A stretch of DNA of 64,000 bases. Source: Xestospongia bergquistia. Its lineage: Eukaryota > Porifera > Demospongiae > Haplosclerida > Petrosiidae. The translations under genes were made by a program, and so were the position numbers. The DNA is taken from the NCBI GenBank assembly GCA_963965975.1, contig OZ014412.1, positions 2,110,501-2,174,500 on the forward strand, in the 5' to 3' direction. Positions 49,583-62,298 of this stretch are shown one piece after another; position 1 is the stretch's first letter, and each line of letters opens with the position of its first letter. Below the pieces are notes generated by a model. It ran no database searches, was not told the DNA's origin, and saw nothing but the letters and a program-made list of their open reading frames with translations.

Positions 49583-52054
49583 TTACATAACAGTACATGA
49601 GAAAATCACCACATATATAGCAGTAAATACCTCATGATGACTTATATGGTAAGCATCAGGCATAGGTATAGTTAATTGAACTGGATCTTCATAACTAATA
49701 CAAAGTGTAATAGAGTAATGATAGTAATATACAGTAGTAACATACTTGTTGTTTTGAGCTTGTGGATAATGTACAGTTGTTCTCTCTATTAATAGAAATT
49801 TAAAGTGAATATATTAGTATTAATAACTTCACATACCTTCACTGAATGCTATCAAAGGGCTGTTTCTCTTCTTTCGAACAATAAGACAAATATATACTAT
49901 CACAAGTATTATCATTGTCAATATCACCATAACAACTAGTATAGCAGATAACAAATAGATATTTCCTGAAACTACAAATAATCATCACTATAACCTAATA
50001 TATATATAATATACTTACTATTAGATATTCCACTAGTAGGTTGAACAGATGTCATTATATGAATAGTACTATTAGTGTTAGTGATCAAAGAGATTGTCTT
50101 AACATTTGAAGTAGTATCTAATAAAATATATAAAATACAATAAAAATATTGTGAATGCTACTTATTAGTAGTACTAATAATGTCAATGATAACTTCATCA
50201 TTTGACATAATAAATAGTTGAGAATACAGCAAAATAATAATTGGTAAATATTACATACCGATAATAATAACAGTATGAGTTGGTAATACTAAGCTATATT
50301 CCAGTACTTGAGGGTACACAACAGATGGGTTTGTTATAATAGTACCATCTACTATATCATGAGCTGTCACAGTATAGTTACCACTAACTGGTAGAGTTAT
50401 ATACTGGTATACTGTACTCTCCTCTAGACTGGATTTAGTCATGTTAATAGACTTCACAGTTCCTTTAGAAGACTCTCTAAATATCACATGACATCCATCA
50501 GCAATAGATCTCTCAGCAAACCTACACTTTATAACAACTGATCCATTATCAGAGTAGTACTGTAGGGTGAGTCTTTGGACATGGAAGGTTGCTATAAGAA
50601 ATATGTTTATAATAAAATCAATATTTGTTAACTCACTAAATATGATATGATCTTGGTCTTTAGTATTGCTTAAAGAGTCTGTGATATATACAGTAAAAGT
50701 ATAGTTATTAAATGGATCCAGACTAGTAATATTATAACAGATAATGACATCATTATTATTAGTAGTGTTTCCAATATATTGAAGATGATAAGTTGTGACA
50801 ATATTGTTATATTCAGATGTACCAAATAACATACTGTTACACAGTCTAGGCGTACCATTGACCTTGAAATAAGAAACGTCTTCTTAAAATTATTATCAAT
50901 AAGATACTATACCTTTAACTTGAACTGTGTAGTAAAATTGTTTTCAATATCAATAAATATTATTGTATAATATTTTATTTTAACTGTATAATCTGTAATA
51001 GAATAAAATGACTATATTTGGTAATATGTTTTGTCAACTTAATTACTTCCAGAGTATTCTCTTGTTGAGCTCTATTAATAACATATTGTACCTTTAACTT
51101 GAATTGTGTAGTGACATTGGTGTTAGTATCAGTAAGTATTACAATATAATTTTGTATTTCAACTGTATAATCTGTAATAGAGTACAATCACTATATTTGG
51201 TAATATGTTATGTCAACTTACTTCCTGAGTATTCTCTTGTTGAGCTAACATCAATTGATACATATTGTTCAGTAAAAGCTGTTACAATAACAGTATAAAT
51301 ATCACAGATTGTGAAGTTATTAGAAAACTCATTATTATAAAATGTATCAGTTGTATTAATATTCACTATTACAAAACCATCTTTGTTCTTAACAATAACA
51401 TGATATGTTGCAACAATTCCTTGTGGAATATCAATAGAGTAAAATGATGGAGGAGACCAGGTTACTGAAAGATTATCATGTGACATTAAAATTGTTAAGT
51501 TTCTAACTGATGATATACCTAATAAAATATGTGCAGTTATTATTAGCCTATGTTAGTGTCATATACCTTTAACAGTCAAAGTAACACCTTTTTGTTGAAG
51601 ATTTAATGGATCAAAACTTATCACACTACATTGAACAGCTATCCCATCATTAATAGGTAGTGCTTTTATAGTTAGTACTGATGACCACACATCAACTGAT
51701 ATATTGTTAGTAGTTACTGATATCTCTCTGTCTTTATTACTGGGATCAGTGAGTAAATTACCTCCTACAGTCCATGATAGTATATCTCCTGTACCCTCAC
51801 AGGTAAAGTTAGCCAGTGTGTAAAGTGAAGCAGACACTGATGAGGGAGCTATTGTGATATCTATAATATGCACATAATTATAATTATTATTATTATAAGT
51901 ACATTACAGACTTTATACATAACAAACCATGGCAAGCAAACTCTACAGAGGAACAAATCATTCAAATATATTATAATTTAAACTTACTAGCTCTATTTAC
52001 TGACCAAATTATCAAGAGTAAGATAAGACTGGGCTTCAAGACTACCTCATCCAT
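49583..52054 (-). CDS. F9: chimeric receptor with two copies of exon 4 and an F3-like tail
   Basis: Exons (minus): 52054-51988 (signal peptide MDEVVLKPSLILLLIIW), 51860-51567 (Ig), 51518-51222 (FN3), 51171-51092 (exon 4a), 50992-50913 (exon 4b), 50862-50637, 50591-50259 (Cys pair KCRF/DGCHV), 50117-50019 (Thr/Asn stem), 49971-49837 (TM LLSAILVVMVILTMIILVIVY), 49785-49746 and 49694-49583. 4a and 4b are both 80 bases and phase 1 to 0, so only one can be used per transcript. A 3' stub of a second FN3 exon (51044-51066) lies between them. The tail, with HYPQAQNN then NYEDP, resembles the F3 tail start; it reads to a stop at 49583 unless a further splice occurs. The 5' half is nearly identical to F7. 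Confidence 0.72.
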
Positions 52055-54204
52055 TATCAGTTCAAGTATAACAAGTTTTAATACAACTTTCCTTATTTGG
52101 TATGCACATGAACCGATGCCCTGTTGCACAATCAAACTTAATGTTTGAAATAAACAATAGCAGTGTTGACAACACTAACATATATGATTTTTATTTCAAC
52201 TGACATTGTAGAATAATTGTTACAGAGGTTAAATATTTTTATCTTTTATTGAATGAACTGCTTGTCAAAAAACATTTCAAATACAGATGTGGTAGTATAA
52301 AGTATAGTGTAAAGTAGTGTAAAATTATTATAAGAGTCTCATTTGTGTTTTTATTATAGTCATAGTTTATAGTCATCTCTATATCACATTCATATATATT
52401 TAAGACAATTATGTACTAATAATACATGTTGCAGTAGTAGTTAACATAGAGTGCTACTTCAACTTAAAAGTCATACTTTTAGGGTTCATCAAGGTATCTA
52501 CTGCCAAGAAATTTTATAAAGTCAGTCATAACCAAAGCCTTTGTACTTGTGGTAGGGATAAAGTATTTGATGCTATGTGTACTTTAATCAGTATGAGCAG
52601 TTTTACCTGTATAATATATTATTATAATAACCTAAATATACAGCAATAAAACAAAGCTAATGGTAAAATATTATAGTAACCCTTTTCAGAATAATTATAT
52701 TATTATGAAGGTCTAGCAGGTCATTCATTGCTTCACTGTAGTTGGTTTATACCTAACCCTCAAAACAATTGGAGACAGCTTGACAGTCAAGCTACATTTC
52801 AGTTTGTTCGACCGCAACAAATGGACAATCCAGAGATTCGTATCTCCCTTTACAATACACTTGGCAATTCATTCTTATTTCTTTTTTGTTGATTTTGTCT
52901 TCTGCTGATCATTCACTTTCTTCTTCTATGTAAATTTAATGTTTAGTGAAGGGTGGTTAAAAATTCCTTCTATTACAGATGATATTAAAAATACCTAAAG
53001 ATTATGTAACTAATCAACAACCAAATTGTGAAGTAATTGTTCTACTGAGACAGGGTCCTTTACAAGCAGAATATGTCTTACAAAAATAGGGGCAAAGATA
53101 ATAACAGCTAATATAATAGTATAATTTGTTATTATAACTAATATAACAATATAATATTGTTTGTTATTCCTTCTTAATAAAGTTAATTAATATTTTGCCA
53201 GTGGACATATACTGTGATAGTACCAATATACCCAATATACTAATGGTGGACATATATACATTTCCGCCTAATATAATAAATATATGAATTGCATTAAATT
53301 GGATTAAGACATTGATGAGGTTATCTCTATTGTTAACGTACTATTAATAATACCTGTTAATTTATCGAGTTGTGTATAAACAATATTAGATTCATTGAGT
53401 TGATGTTATGTTGCTTTGTTAGAACTGATAATTAACTATATTTACTAACAAACAAAATTGTTAGGACTACTTTTAATTTGATAATGAGTAAACATAGCAA
53501 ATAATGAGGCACTTAGTCATGAAGACATAAAGCAATTGACTAACTTTACAATGGTTCATATATCATATAAAACTGATATAAAACCTGTATATATAATAAA
53601 TACACATTGAAACTGGATGTGAATTCTGTATTATTAATGGAGGACATATTGTACTGACATAAATAATCAAGATCATTATATCATAATCATCATAATTTCA
53701 TACTTTCCAATATTCTGCTCATACATCCTCCCACACATTCATCTGTGCATAGAATATTGGTAATAGTAATAGTGGTCTAGTTTATAAAATATATTGATAA
53801 ATTGTAACACAATTTTTAATATAGACCAATAATATTAATAAAACATTTTATTTTTTAAAGTCTATGACTCCTTCTTCAAGTGTTAAGACAGAAATGGATG
53901 TATGCTAGGAGTGTATAACAGATAGTAAATGTTAAAGTTGTTAGTGATCATGTCTTGTAATATCATTTGAGTTTGTAGTACAAGTACTCAACTCAAAAAG
54001 TGGATAGTAGTAGGAATGAAAGTGAAATAAAGTTAGGTAATATGAATACATCTGAATAGAAGGAATATCTAAAGTCGATTCAAAAAACAATTAATATTTA
54101 TCATAACAGTAACATTATTAAAAGAAAGGAAAATTTATTGTATAGAGAATAACAAAATAATTTGCACAATAGAATTATGTAGCAAAATGTTTGTGAAGTT
54201 AAAA
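52055..54204. other. Duplicated flanks and terminal tail-exon remnant
   Basis: 52055-52960 repeats the F7 upstream region. About 52962-53095 is a copy of the last F3 tail exon (acceptor CTATTACAG, then NDIK-like and NQQPNCEVIV), with its frame ended by stops. 53100-54204 repeats sequences near 39050-40156. No complete gene. Confidence 0.65.
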
Positions 54205-56416
54205 TTAATATGATGTTGATACTATTATATTTTCATAGTCAGCAGTACATGTCCTACTAGGTTGTACTGTTATATATGATGGATTACTCTCTAACTCCAC
54301 TCTTCTATTTGTTATCTCTAATCTGTTCACTAAAATATATAATGATAGTACATGTAGTCAAACAATATAGTTTACCTTCCTCATATGCAGGATTATCAGT
54401 AATAGCTTTCTGATCAACTATATAGAATTATATAAAAAATTAATTTATAACCACTCTTTCTTACCTCCAACTTCATATTGCTGTCTCTTCTTCTTCCTCC
54501 AATATACAGTAATACTAGTAGCTATCACTATTATAGTAATAACAATTATTACTACAATACTGACTGTACTACTAGTAATAGTAATGAAGATGAACACAGA
54601 CTGATTGGTAGCTAATTATAGCAGATAAAATAATAATATTTATTAAGGATATATTTACTAGAAAAAATAGTAGGTTCTACTGAGTGTATTGATGTCATGA
54701 TCAAAGTTATTCCAGCTGCTCTGGTGATGTCATTGGTCAACACAGAGATTGATACATCATTTAATGTCATATCTAGTGATATAGAATTGTACATATTAAT
54801 TATTATACTTACTGATAGTATTAACAGTCTCAGTAGAGGATGGCCACGGTAGTAAGATATATTTCAGTACTTGATGGTACACAACAGATGGGTTAGTCAT
54901 AATAGTGCCATCTACTATATCATGAGCTGTCACAGTATAGTTACCACTAACTGGTAGACTTATATACTGGTATACTCTACTCTCCTCTATACTGGATTTA
55001 CTGATATTAATAGACTTCAAAGTTCCTTTAGAAGACTCTCTAAATATCACATTACATCCATCAGCAGTAGATCTCTCAGCAAACATACACTCTACAAGAA
55101 CTGATCCATTATCAGAGTAGTACTGTAGAGTGAGTCCTTGAACATGGTAGGTTGCTATGAGAAATATTGTATAATAAAATTTAAAGTTGTTAACTCACCA
55201 AATATGATATGATCTTGGTCTTTAGTATTGTTAAAATAGTCTGTGATATATACAGTAAAAGTGTAGTTATTAAATGGATCCAGACATTAATATTATAACA
55301 GATAATGACATCATCATTAGTAGTAGTGTTTCCAATATATTGAAGATGATAAGTTGTCACAATATTGTTATATTCAGTTGTACCAAATAACAGACTATTA
55401 CACAGTCTAGGTGTACCATTGACCTTGTAATAAAAACAATTTGGTCCAAACAAATTTAAATTAAATCAAATTAACCTTTAATTTAAACTGAGTAGTTACA
55501 GTATAGTTTTTTATTTCAATTGTATAATCTGTAATAGAGTACAATTACTATATTTGGTAATATGTTATGTCAACTTACTTCCAGAGTATTCTTTTGTTGA
55601 GCTAACATCAATTGATACATATTGTTCAGTAAAAGCTGTTACAATAACAGTATAAATATCACAAATTGTGAAGTTATTAGAAAATCCATTATTATAGAAT
55701 GTATTAGTTGTATTAATGTTTACTATTACAGAACCATCTTTACTCTTAACAATAACATGATATGTTGTAATACTCCCTTGTGGAATGTCATTGGAATAAA
55801 ATGATGGAGGAGACCAAGTTAATGAAAGTTTATTTAACATCAAAATAAGTAGACCCTCAATAGATGAAATACCTAAAGAGTATAAGTAAGTATCTTTATA
55901 TACAACATATGACAATACTAAAGACTAAACTTGCATACCTTCAATAGTTAAAGTAGCTCTTTTCTTTTCTATATCGTATGGATTAGAATTGATCACATTA
56001 CATCCAATGCCTATTCCATCATTACTAGGTAATGCTCTTATAGTTAGTACTGATGACCACACACCAACTGATATATTGTTAGTAGTTACTGATATCTCTC
56101 TGTCTTGATTACTAGGATCAGTGAGTGAACTACCCTGTACTGTCCATGTCAATGCAACTCCATTACCCTCACAGGTAAAGTTAGCTAGTGTGTAAAGTGG
56201 AGTAGACACTGATGAAGGAGCTACTGTGATATCTGTAATATACACATACAATAACTGAATTAAGGTAAGTACATTGCAGACTTCTTTAACAAACCAAGCT
56301 ATTTCTAAAAAGCAACAAACCAATTAAATATATTGTTATTTAAACTTACTAGCTCCATTGACTGCCAAAATTGTTAAAAGTAAGATAAGACTGACCTTCA
56401 AAACTACCTCATCCAT
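54205..56416 (-). pseudogene. F10: receptor copy with a one-base deletion in exon 5
   Basis: Exons (minus): 56416-56350, 56232-55939, 55872-55579, 55528-55476, 55423-55199, 55154-54813, 54772-54659, 54611-54465, 54417-54376, 54317-54205. Exon 4 is 53 rather than 80 bases, an in-frame loss of nine codons. Exon 5 is 225 instead of 226 bases because one base is missing near 55284-55288 (the YNITGLDPF region), which shifts the frame. Every other exon is clean: Ig, FN3, Cys pair (VECMF/DGCNV), TM and tail with DNPAYEE, NPSYITV and ADYENI. It could be a young pseudogene, an allele or a sequence error. Close duplicate of F1, but without F1's two lesions. Confidence 0.82.
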
Positions 56417-56796
56417 TGTTTGTTGAAATAACACAAGTTTTAATTACAACTTTCTATATTTTCTTATTAGGAATGTACATCAATAGCAGTGTTGACAATA
56501 CTAACATGATTTCAGCTGAGAATAATTCAAGTTAGCACTATCTTTTATTTAATAGACTGCTCATCGTAAAAATTTTCAAATACGGACATGCTAGTCTTCT
56601 GTCTTGTACATGTGGGTCTGTTACATCTCTACATATGTAGACAAGACTAACTGATATAATATTTTAAAAAATTATATCATATAACTTTTAAATATAATGA
56701 ATGCAACCTAGGATGTCTAATATAGTTCTAACAAAACACTTTTCAAGGAGGTAGCTAGCCACAATGATGACAATAGTATAATTTCTGCATACAACA

Positions 56797-56826
56797 TAAA
56801 CATACATACATACATACATACATACA

Positions 56827-56893
<67 letters not shown>
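56797..56893. repeat. (CATA)n/(AT)n microsatellite
   Basis: About 13 CATA units followed by an AT run. It marks the point where similarity to 10190 ends and similarity to 11590 begins, so it coincides with a duplication or deletion join. Confidence 0.95.
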
Positions 56894-56897
<4 letters not shown>

Positions 56898-56949
56898 CAT
56901 ATAGTCAATATATCATATTAACTATATGTAAGATCAAATGATGTGGTAG

Positions 56950-57310
56950 TTATTGTCTCTACTAGAACTACTGATATTGCCACCACTAATATAATAATAT
57001 TTATAGAAACTACTAGTGGAATATCTTATTGTAAGTTTAATATAATATTATATATCACACGTTGAATGTACGTATTATAGCTATTAGAATTGTCTATTTG
57101 ATGGTTACTGATATATTAACTTCTGTTGAGCATGCATTATTGATAACAGGAATAATTATTTGCATTTGTTATTGTTAGGGGAGGAGGAACAAATCTATAA
57201 ATTCACTAAAGATATAAAGTGGTCACCTCAAGATGCACATTCAGCTCCTTTAACTAGTAGTATCACACTATCTGACAAATGTAGACAGAATGAGGTATGT
57301 CACTTCAATA
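56950..57310 (+). pseudogene. Stem, TM and tail exon remnants
   Basis: Near-identical to 11650-12010: stem ETTSGISY with donor, then TM piece ALLITGIIICICYC ending at TAG, then charged tail. No ectodomain. Confidence 0.65.
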
Positions 57311-57364
57311 GTAATACTAACAATATATCATAGCTTTTCCTGCACTAATATTAATGTATTTTGT

Positions 57365-57580
57365 GTCCATGAGTGTATCTATGGTTACTGTTCAAAAGGG
57401 TGTGGCTGATAGTCTGACATGTCTCCATCACGTCAATAAATATCAAAAGCTTTAAATAAACCCGAAACTCACAATTCAATGACAATTTCCTGATTCTGCC
57501 AATGTCCAAGAAACTCTGTACATCTAACATCTTACTTTATAATAAGGCAACATTAGTTCAATCACTTATAACACGTATAT
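57365..57580. repeat. Duplicated non-coding block (copy 3 of 3)
   Basis: Matches 12070-12300. At about 57580 the sequence skips the 41-bp minisatellite and resumes at the equivalent of 13320. Confidence 0.75.
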
Positions 57581-58179
57581 CAGTACATGTAAATTTATCA
57601 ATGTAGTTCTTTCAAAGGACATGATATAGTTAACATGATTGCTTTGAGTTATTGAAATTAAATCACATGTGAGTTCACTGGTGATTATAATTGATATCAA
57701 TTAACAAAATAACTGCTAATATACAATATATTACTATTACTATATATTAGTGAACATGTGCTAATATTACTAATATATTACTAATATATTACTATTAGTG
57801 AAGATGTACTAATATTATATACTTGTAGGTACACTTCATTCAACTCTAGTTGATGTTAAACTGGTAATGATTATGTCTTGTAGCTATAATATTATCTATG
57901 TAGTACAAGTACTTCACTCAAAAGTGTACAATGTTAGGAACAATTGGTAAAATGTTGAACTGTTTAAAATTGAGTAGTTGTGGAGAATGACTCTATACCA
58001 AATACTGTGGATATCAAAAATTTCTATTGTCATTTCAAAAAAATGTTAATATTTATCATAACAACAGCATTATTATAGAAAAAAGTTTATTGTGCATAAA
58101 GAAAATAACAATAAATTTCAAATTCAACTATACTTTGAATAATATAAAATTATATAACAGAACATTATCAAGAACAACA

Positions 58180-60406
58180 TTAATGTGATGTTGATGATGT
58201 ACTGACTGTTATATTTTCATAGTCATCAGTACATATCCTACTAGGTTGTACTGTTATATATGATAGATTACTCTCTAACTCCACTCTTCTACTTCTCATC
58301 TCTAATCTGTTCACTATAATATATAATGATAATACATGAAGTTAAATAATATAGTTTACCTTCTTCATATGCAGGATTATGAGTGATAGCTTTCTGATCA
58401 ACTACATAGAATTATATGAAATATTAATTTATAACCACTCTTTCTTACCTCCAACCTCATGTTGCTGTCTCTTCTTCTTCCTCCAATATACAGTAATACT
58501 AGTAGCTATCACTATTATAACAACAACAATTATTACTACAATACTGACTGTACTACTAGTAATAGTAATGAGGATGAACACAGACTGATTAGTAGCTGTA
58601 GATGTAATTAAATATTAATATTTATTAAGGATATATTTACTAGAAAATATAGTAGGTTCTACTGAATGTACTGATGTCATCATCAAAGTTATACTAGGTG
58701 TACTAGTGATATCACTTAACAACACAGAGACTGTTGCATCATTAAATGTCATACCTAGTAATATATTATATAGAACAGTACACAATAGTCATTATATACT
58801 ATTTACTGGTAGGAACAATAGTCTCAATAGGAGATGGTAGTAGCAAGATATACTCCAGTACTTGAGGGTACACAACAGATGGGTTTGTTATAATAGTACC
58901 ATCTATTATATCATGAGCTGTCACAGTATAGTTACCACTAACTGGTAGAGTTATATACTGGTATACTGTATTCTCCTCTATACTGGATTTATTCATATTA
59001 ATAGACTTTACAGTTCCTTTACAAGACTCTCTAAATATCACATGGCATCCATTAGAAGTAGATCTCTCACCAAACTTACACTCTACAACAACTGATCCAT
59101 TATCAGAGTAGTACTTTAGAGTGAGTCCTTGGACATGATAAGTTACTGTAAGTAATAATGGTTCATAATAAAATTATAAATTTGTTAATTCACCAAATAT
59201 GATATGATCTTGATCATTAGTGTTGTTATAAGAGTCTGTGATATATGCAGTAAAAGTGTAGTTATTAAATGGATCCAGACCAGTGATATTATAACAGATA
59301 ATGACATCATCATTATTAGTAGTGTTTCCAATATATTGAAGATGATAAGTTGTCACAATATTGTTATATTCAGTTGTACCAAATAACAGACTATTACATA
59401 GTCTAGGTGTACCATTGACCTTGAAATAATAACAGTTTAATCCAAATTACTGTAAATAGAATACCATACCTTTAATTTGAACTGTGTAGTGACATTGGCT
59501 TCATTGTCATTAAATATTAAAGTATAATTTTGTATTTCAACTGTGTAATCTTTAATGGAGCATAATTGATTTGTTTGGTAATGTTATGTCAACTTACTTC
59601 CTGAATATTCTCTTGTTGAGCTAATATCAATTGATGTGTATTGTTCAGTAAAAGCTGTTACAATAACAGTATAAATATCACAGACTGTGAAGTTATTAGA
59701 AAATCCATTATTATAGAATGTATCAGTTGTATTAGTGTTTACTAGTTGAGAACCATCTTTTCTCTTAATAATAACATGATATGTTGTAATACTTCCTTGT
59801 GGAATATCATCAGAGTAAAATGATGGAGGAGACCAGGTTATTGAAAGACTATTCATTATCAAAATTACTAAAGCCTCAATAGATGAAATACCTAAAGAAA
59901 TACATATTTAATACTAACAATATAAGTCTGTTTTTTAACAGTACCAGCTTGATCAAGCAAACATTAACTGACAACACTGGTCAAGTGCTCATACCTTTAA
60001 TGGTCAATGTAGCTCCTTTTTGTTTTAAACCATAGGGCTTGAAACTAATCAAATTACATTCAATACTTATCCCATCATTAATAGGTAGTGCTCTTATAGT
60101 TAGTACTGATGACCACACATCAACTGATATATTGTTAGTAGTTACTGATATATCTCTGTCTTGATTACTGGGATCATTGAGTAAATTACCTCCTACTGTC
60201 CATGTCAGTATATCTCCTGTACCCTCACAGGTAAAGTTAGCCAGTGTGTAAAGTGGAGCAGACACTGATAAAGGAGCTACTTTGATATCTACAATATAAT
60301 AGAAATAAACTCATGGAAATAAACCATTTAAACTTATACTAGTTCCATTTATAGAGATAACAATCACAAGGAAGATAATTAAAACTTTTAAAATAACTTC
60401 ATCCAT
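58180..60406 (-). CDS. F11: intact Ig/FN3 receptor, one NPxY changed to NLSY
   Basis: Predicted 574 residues. Exons (minus): 60406-60340, 60288-59995, 59891-59598, 59549-59470, 59419-59194, 59145-58807, 58754-58641, 58595-58449, 58401-58360, 58301-58180, all in phase. Signal peptide MDEVILKVLIIFLVIVISI; Ig (FTCEG, IECNL); FN3 (WSPPSFYSDDIP); Cys pair ECKF/NGCHV; TM SIVVIIVVVIIVIATSITVYW. The tail keeps NPAYEE and DDYENI, but the middle motif is NLSYITV (CCA to CTA), which should weaken PTB binding while leaving the tyrosine. AATAAA lies about 90 bases after the stop. 3' exons are closest to F2; 5' exon and upstream sequence are closest to F6. Confidence 0.88.
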
Positions 60407-60890
60407 ATTTATTTAGTAGTGAATAGGTTATCACTCATGAATACTATTATAATAAAAACCACAGGAAATATTTAGTCAATTTTAATCTAATTATAATAGA
60501 TTAACAACTTTGTCATTTAGAAATACAGAAACAAGGACAAAATACATGTATTAATTGAAAAGTCACCTATTGATACTTGGATATATTTATAGTTGTTAGT
60601 GTAAACATTCAACTTGTAAAAGATATGAAGCCATAGATTAAATTTATACAGAGAAGGTAGAAGGTACTGGGCTTATATGAAATATGCTTACAAAAGTAAA
60701 CAAATTAGCATTATTGCTAACTCTACTTCATTTAAAGGTAGGTTTTTGTCTTCATTATTTGTTGATTAAAGCAAAGGGTGGATCTCTTGGTTGCATAGCA
60801 ATTTCATATGATAATGACTATCATTATAATGTTGTAAATATAATTATGACTTTCCATTTTGAGAATAGGTTTTTGCAAGGGCTGAAAACT
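60407..60890. promoter_or_regulatory. Divergent upstream region of F11 and a plus-strand fragment
   Basis: Matches 35911-36375. GGGTGGATCTCTTG and GTTGCATAGCAAT (60790-60802) precede the plus-strand ATG at 60891 by about 90 bases. Confidence 0.5.
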
Positions 60891-61910
60891 ATGGAAGCAA
60901 ATCAAAAGGCAATATTTCTGATTGTTTTGGGACTAATATACTATGACAATTTTAAAAATGAATTGCAAACTACAATACTATAAGTAATAGAGTAAAAGTT
61001 ATCATTTGATTATATATAACATTATGATTTGTTACTCTGTATTACTGTATTATTGTTACTCTGTGTTGATCTATGAAAACTGATAACTGAGTTTACTAGT
61101 TATGAATATTATTAACAATTATTATTAATGTCATAAAATATATATATATATTACCTTTATTACTGCAGGGTGGAGCTAGTGTCCAAGAAACATTTGAGGA
61201 GACAAAAAAATATAGAGACTGATGAATGTGTTGTAAAGGCTGAGGATCCAATCTTAAAAGAAGTACACTTCTTTATAATTATTAAAGTGGAATTTATACC
61301 TTTGCTCCACCCACCAATGATCCTCCAGTTCATAGCAGGTTGATACTCCTAATATTAAGGTATTAATAAGAAGTATATTAATAATTGATTATATCATTGT
61401 GAATGTAACATATCATTTATTATAATTATGTGACAATTCATTAGACACTTTATTCAAAGAAAATCCAACCCACAACAGTGACAAAGTGCTTACTAAAGAA
61501 TTTAATCAAAAAGGTAATTGAATTAATTGATTTCTTGTAACATACAAATTGTGCTTATTGATTTTAAAAAGGTTTAAATCATATCAGATTTGACAGTGGT
61601 CATTCCATCATAACTGATCTTCAATTTAGTAATGATTCTAAGTTATTCATGTAAAGTTAAGTATGGTCTTCTTTCATTCATTTTGTTAAGGTAATGAAAT
61701 TTGAATTCATGTTATTGCTACAAACATTCTTAACGATACCACTTCAAGTTACTTAGATGTTGTTTTTGGGTTAAAAATTCCTTCTATTACAGATGATATT
61801 AAAAATATCTAAAGATTTTGTAACTAATCAACAACCAAATTGTGAAGTAATTGTTGTACAGAGACAGGATCCTTCACAAGCAGAACATGTCTTACAAAAT
61901 AGGGGCAAAG
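60891..61910 (+). pseudogene. Signal-peptide start joined to decayed F3-type tail exons
   Basis: The start MEANQKAIFLIVLG breaks within about 60 bases into intron-like sequence matching 38050. Tail-exon remnants follow at about 61170, 61305, 61446, 61572, 61690 and 61795. The last contains NQQPNCEVIVVQRQD, close to the F3 terminal exon. All ectodomain and TM exons are deleted. Confidence 0.7.
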
Positions 61911-62298
61911 AAAATAATAGCTAATATAATAGTATAATTTGTTAGTATAATAATATAATATTGTTTGTTATTCCTTCTTAATAAAGTTAATTAGTATTCT
62001 GCCAGTGGACATATACTGTGATAGTACCAATATACCCAATATACAAATGGTGGACATATATACATTTCCGCCTAATATAATAAATATATGAATTGCATTA
62101 AATTGGATTAAGACATTGATGAGGTTGTCTCTATTGTTAATGTACTATTAATAATACCTGTTAATTTATCGAGTTGTGTATAAACAATATTAGATTCATT
62201 GAGTTGATGTTATGTTGCTTTGTTAGTACTGATAATCAACTATATTTATTAACAAACAAACAAATAAAATTATGTAATAAAATGATATGTACTTAAAA
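61911..62298. other. 3' flank between convergent units
   Basis: Matches 39040-39420 and 53100-53460; no exon recognised. Confidence 0.6.
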
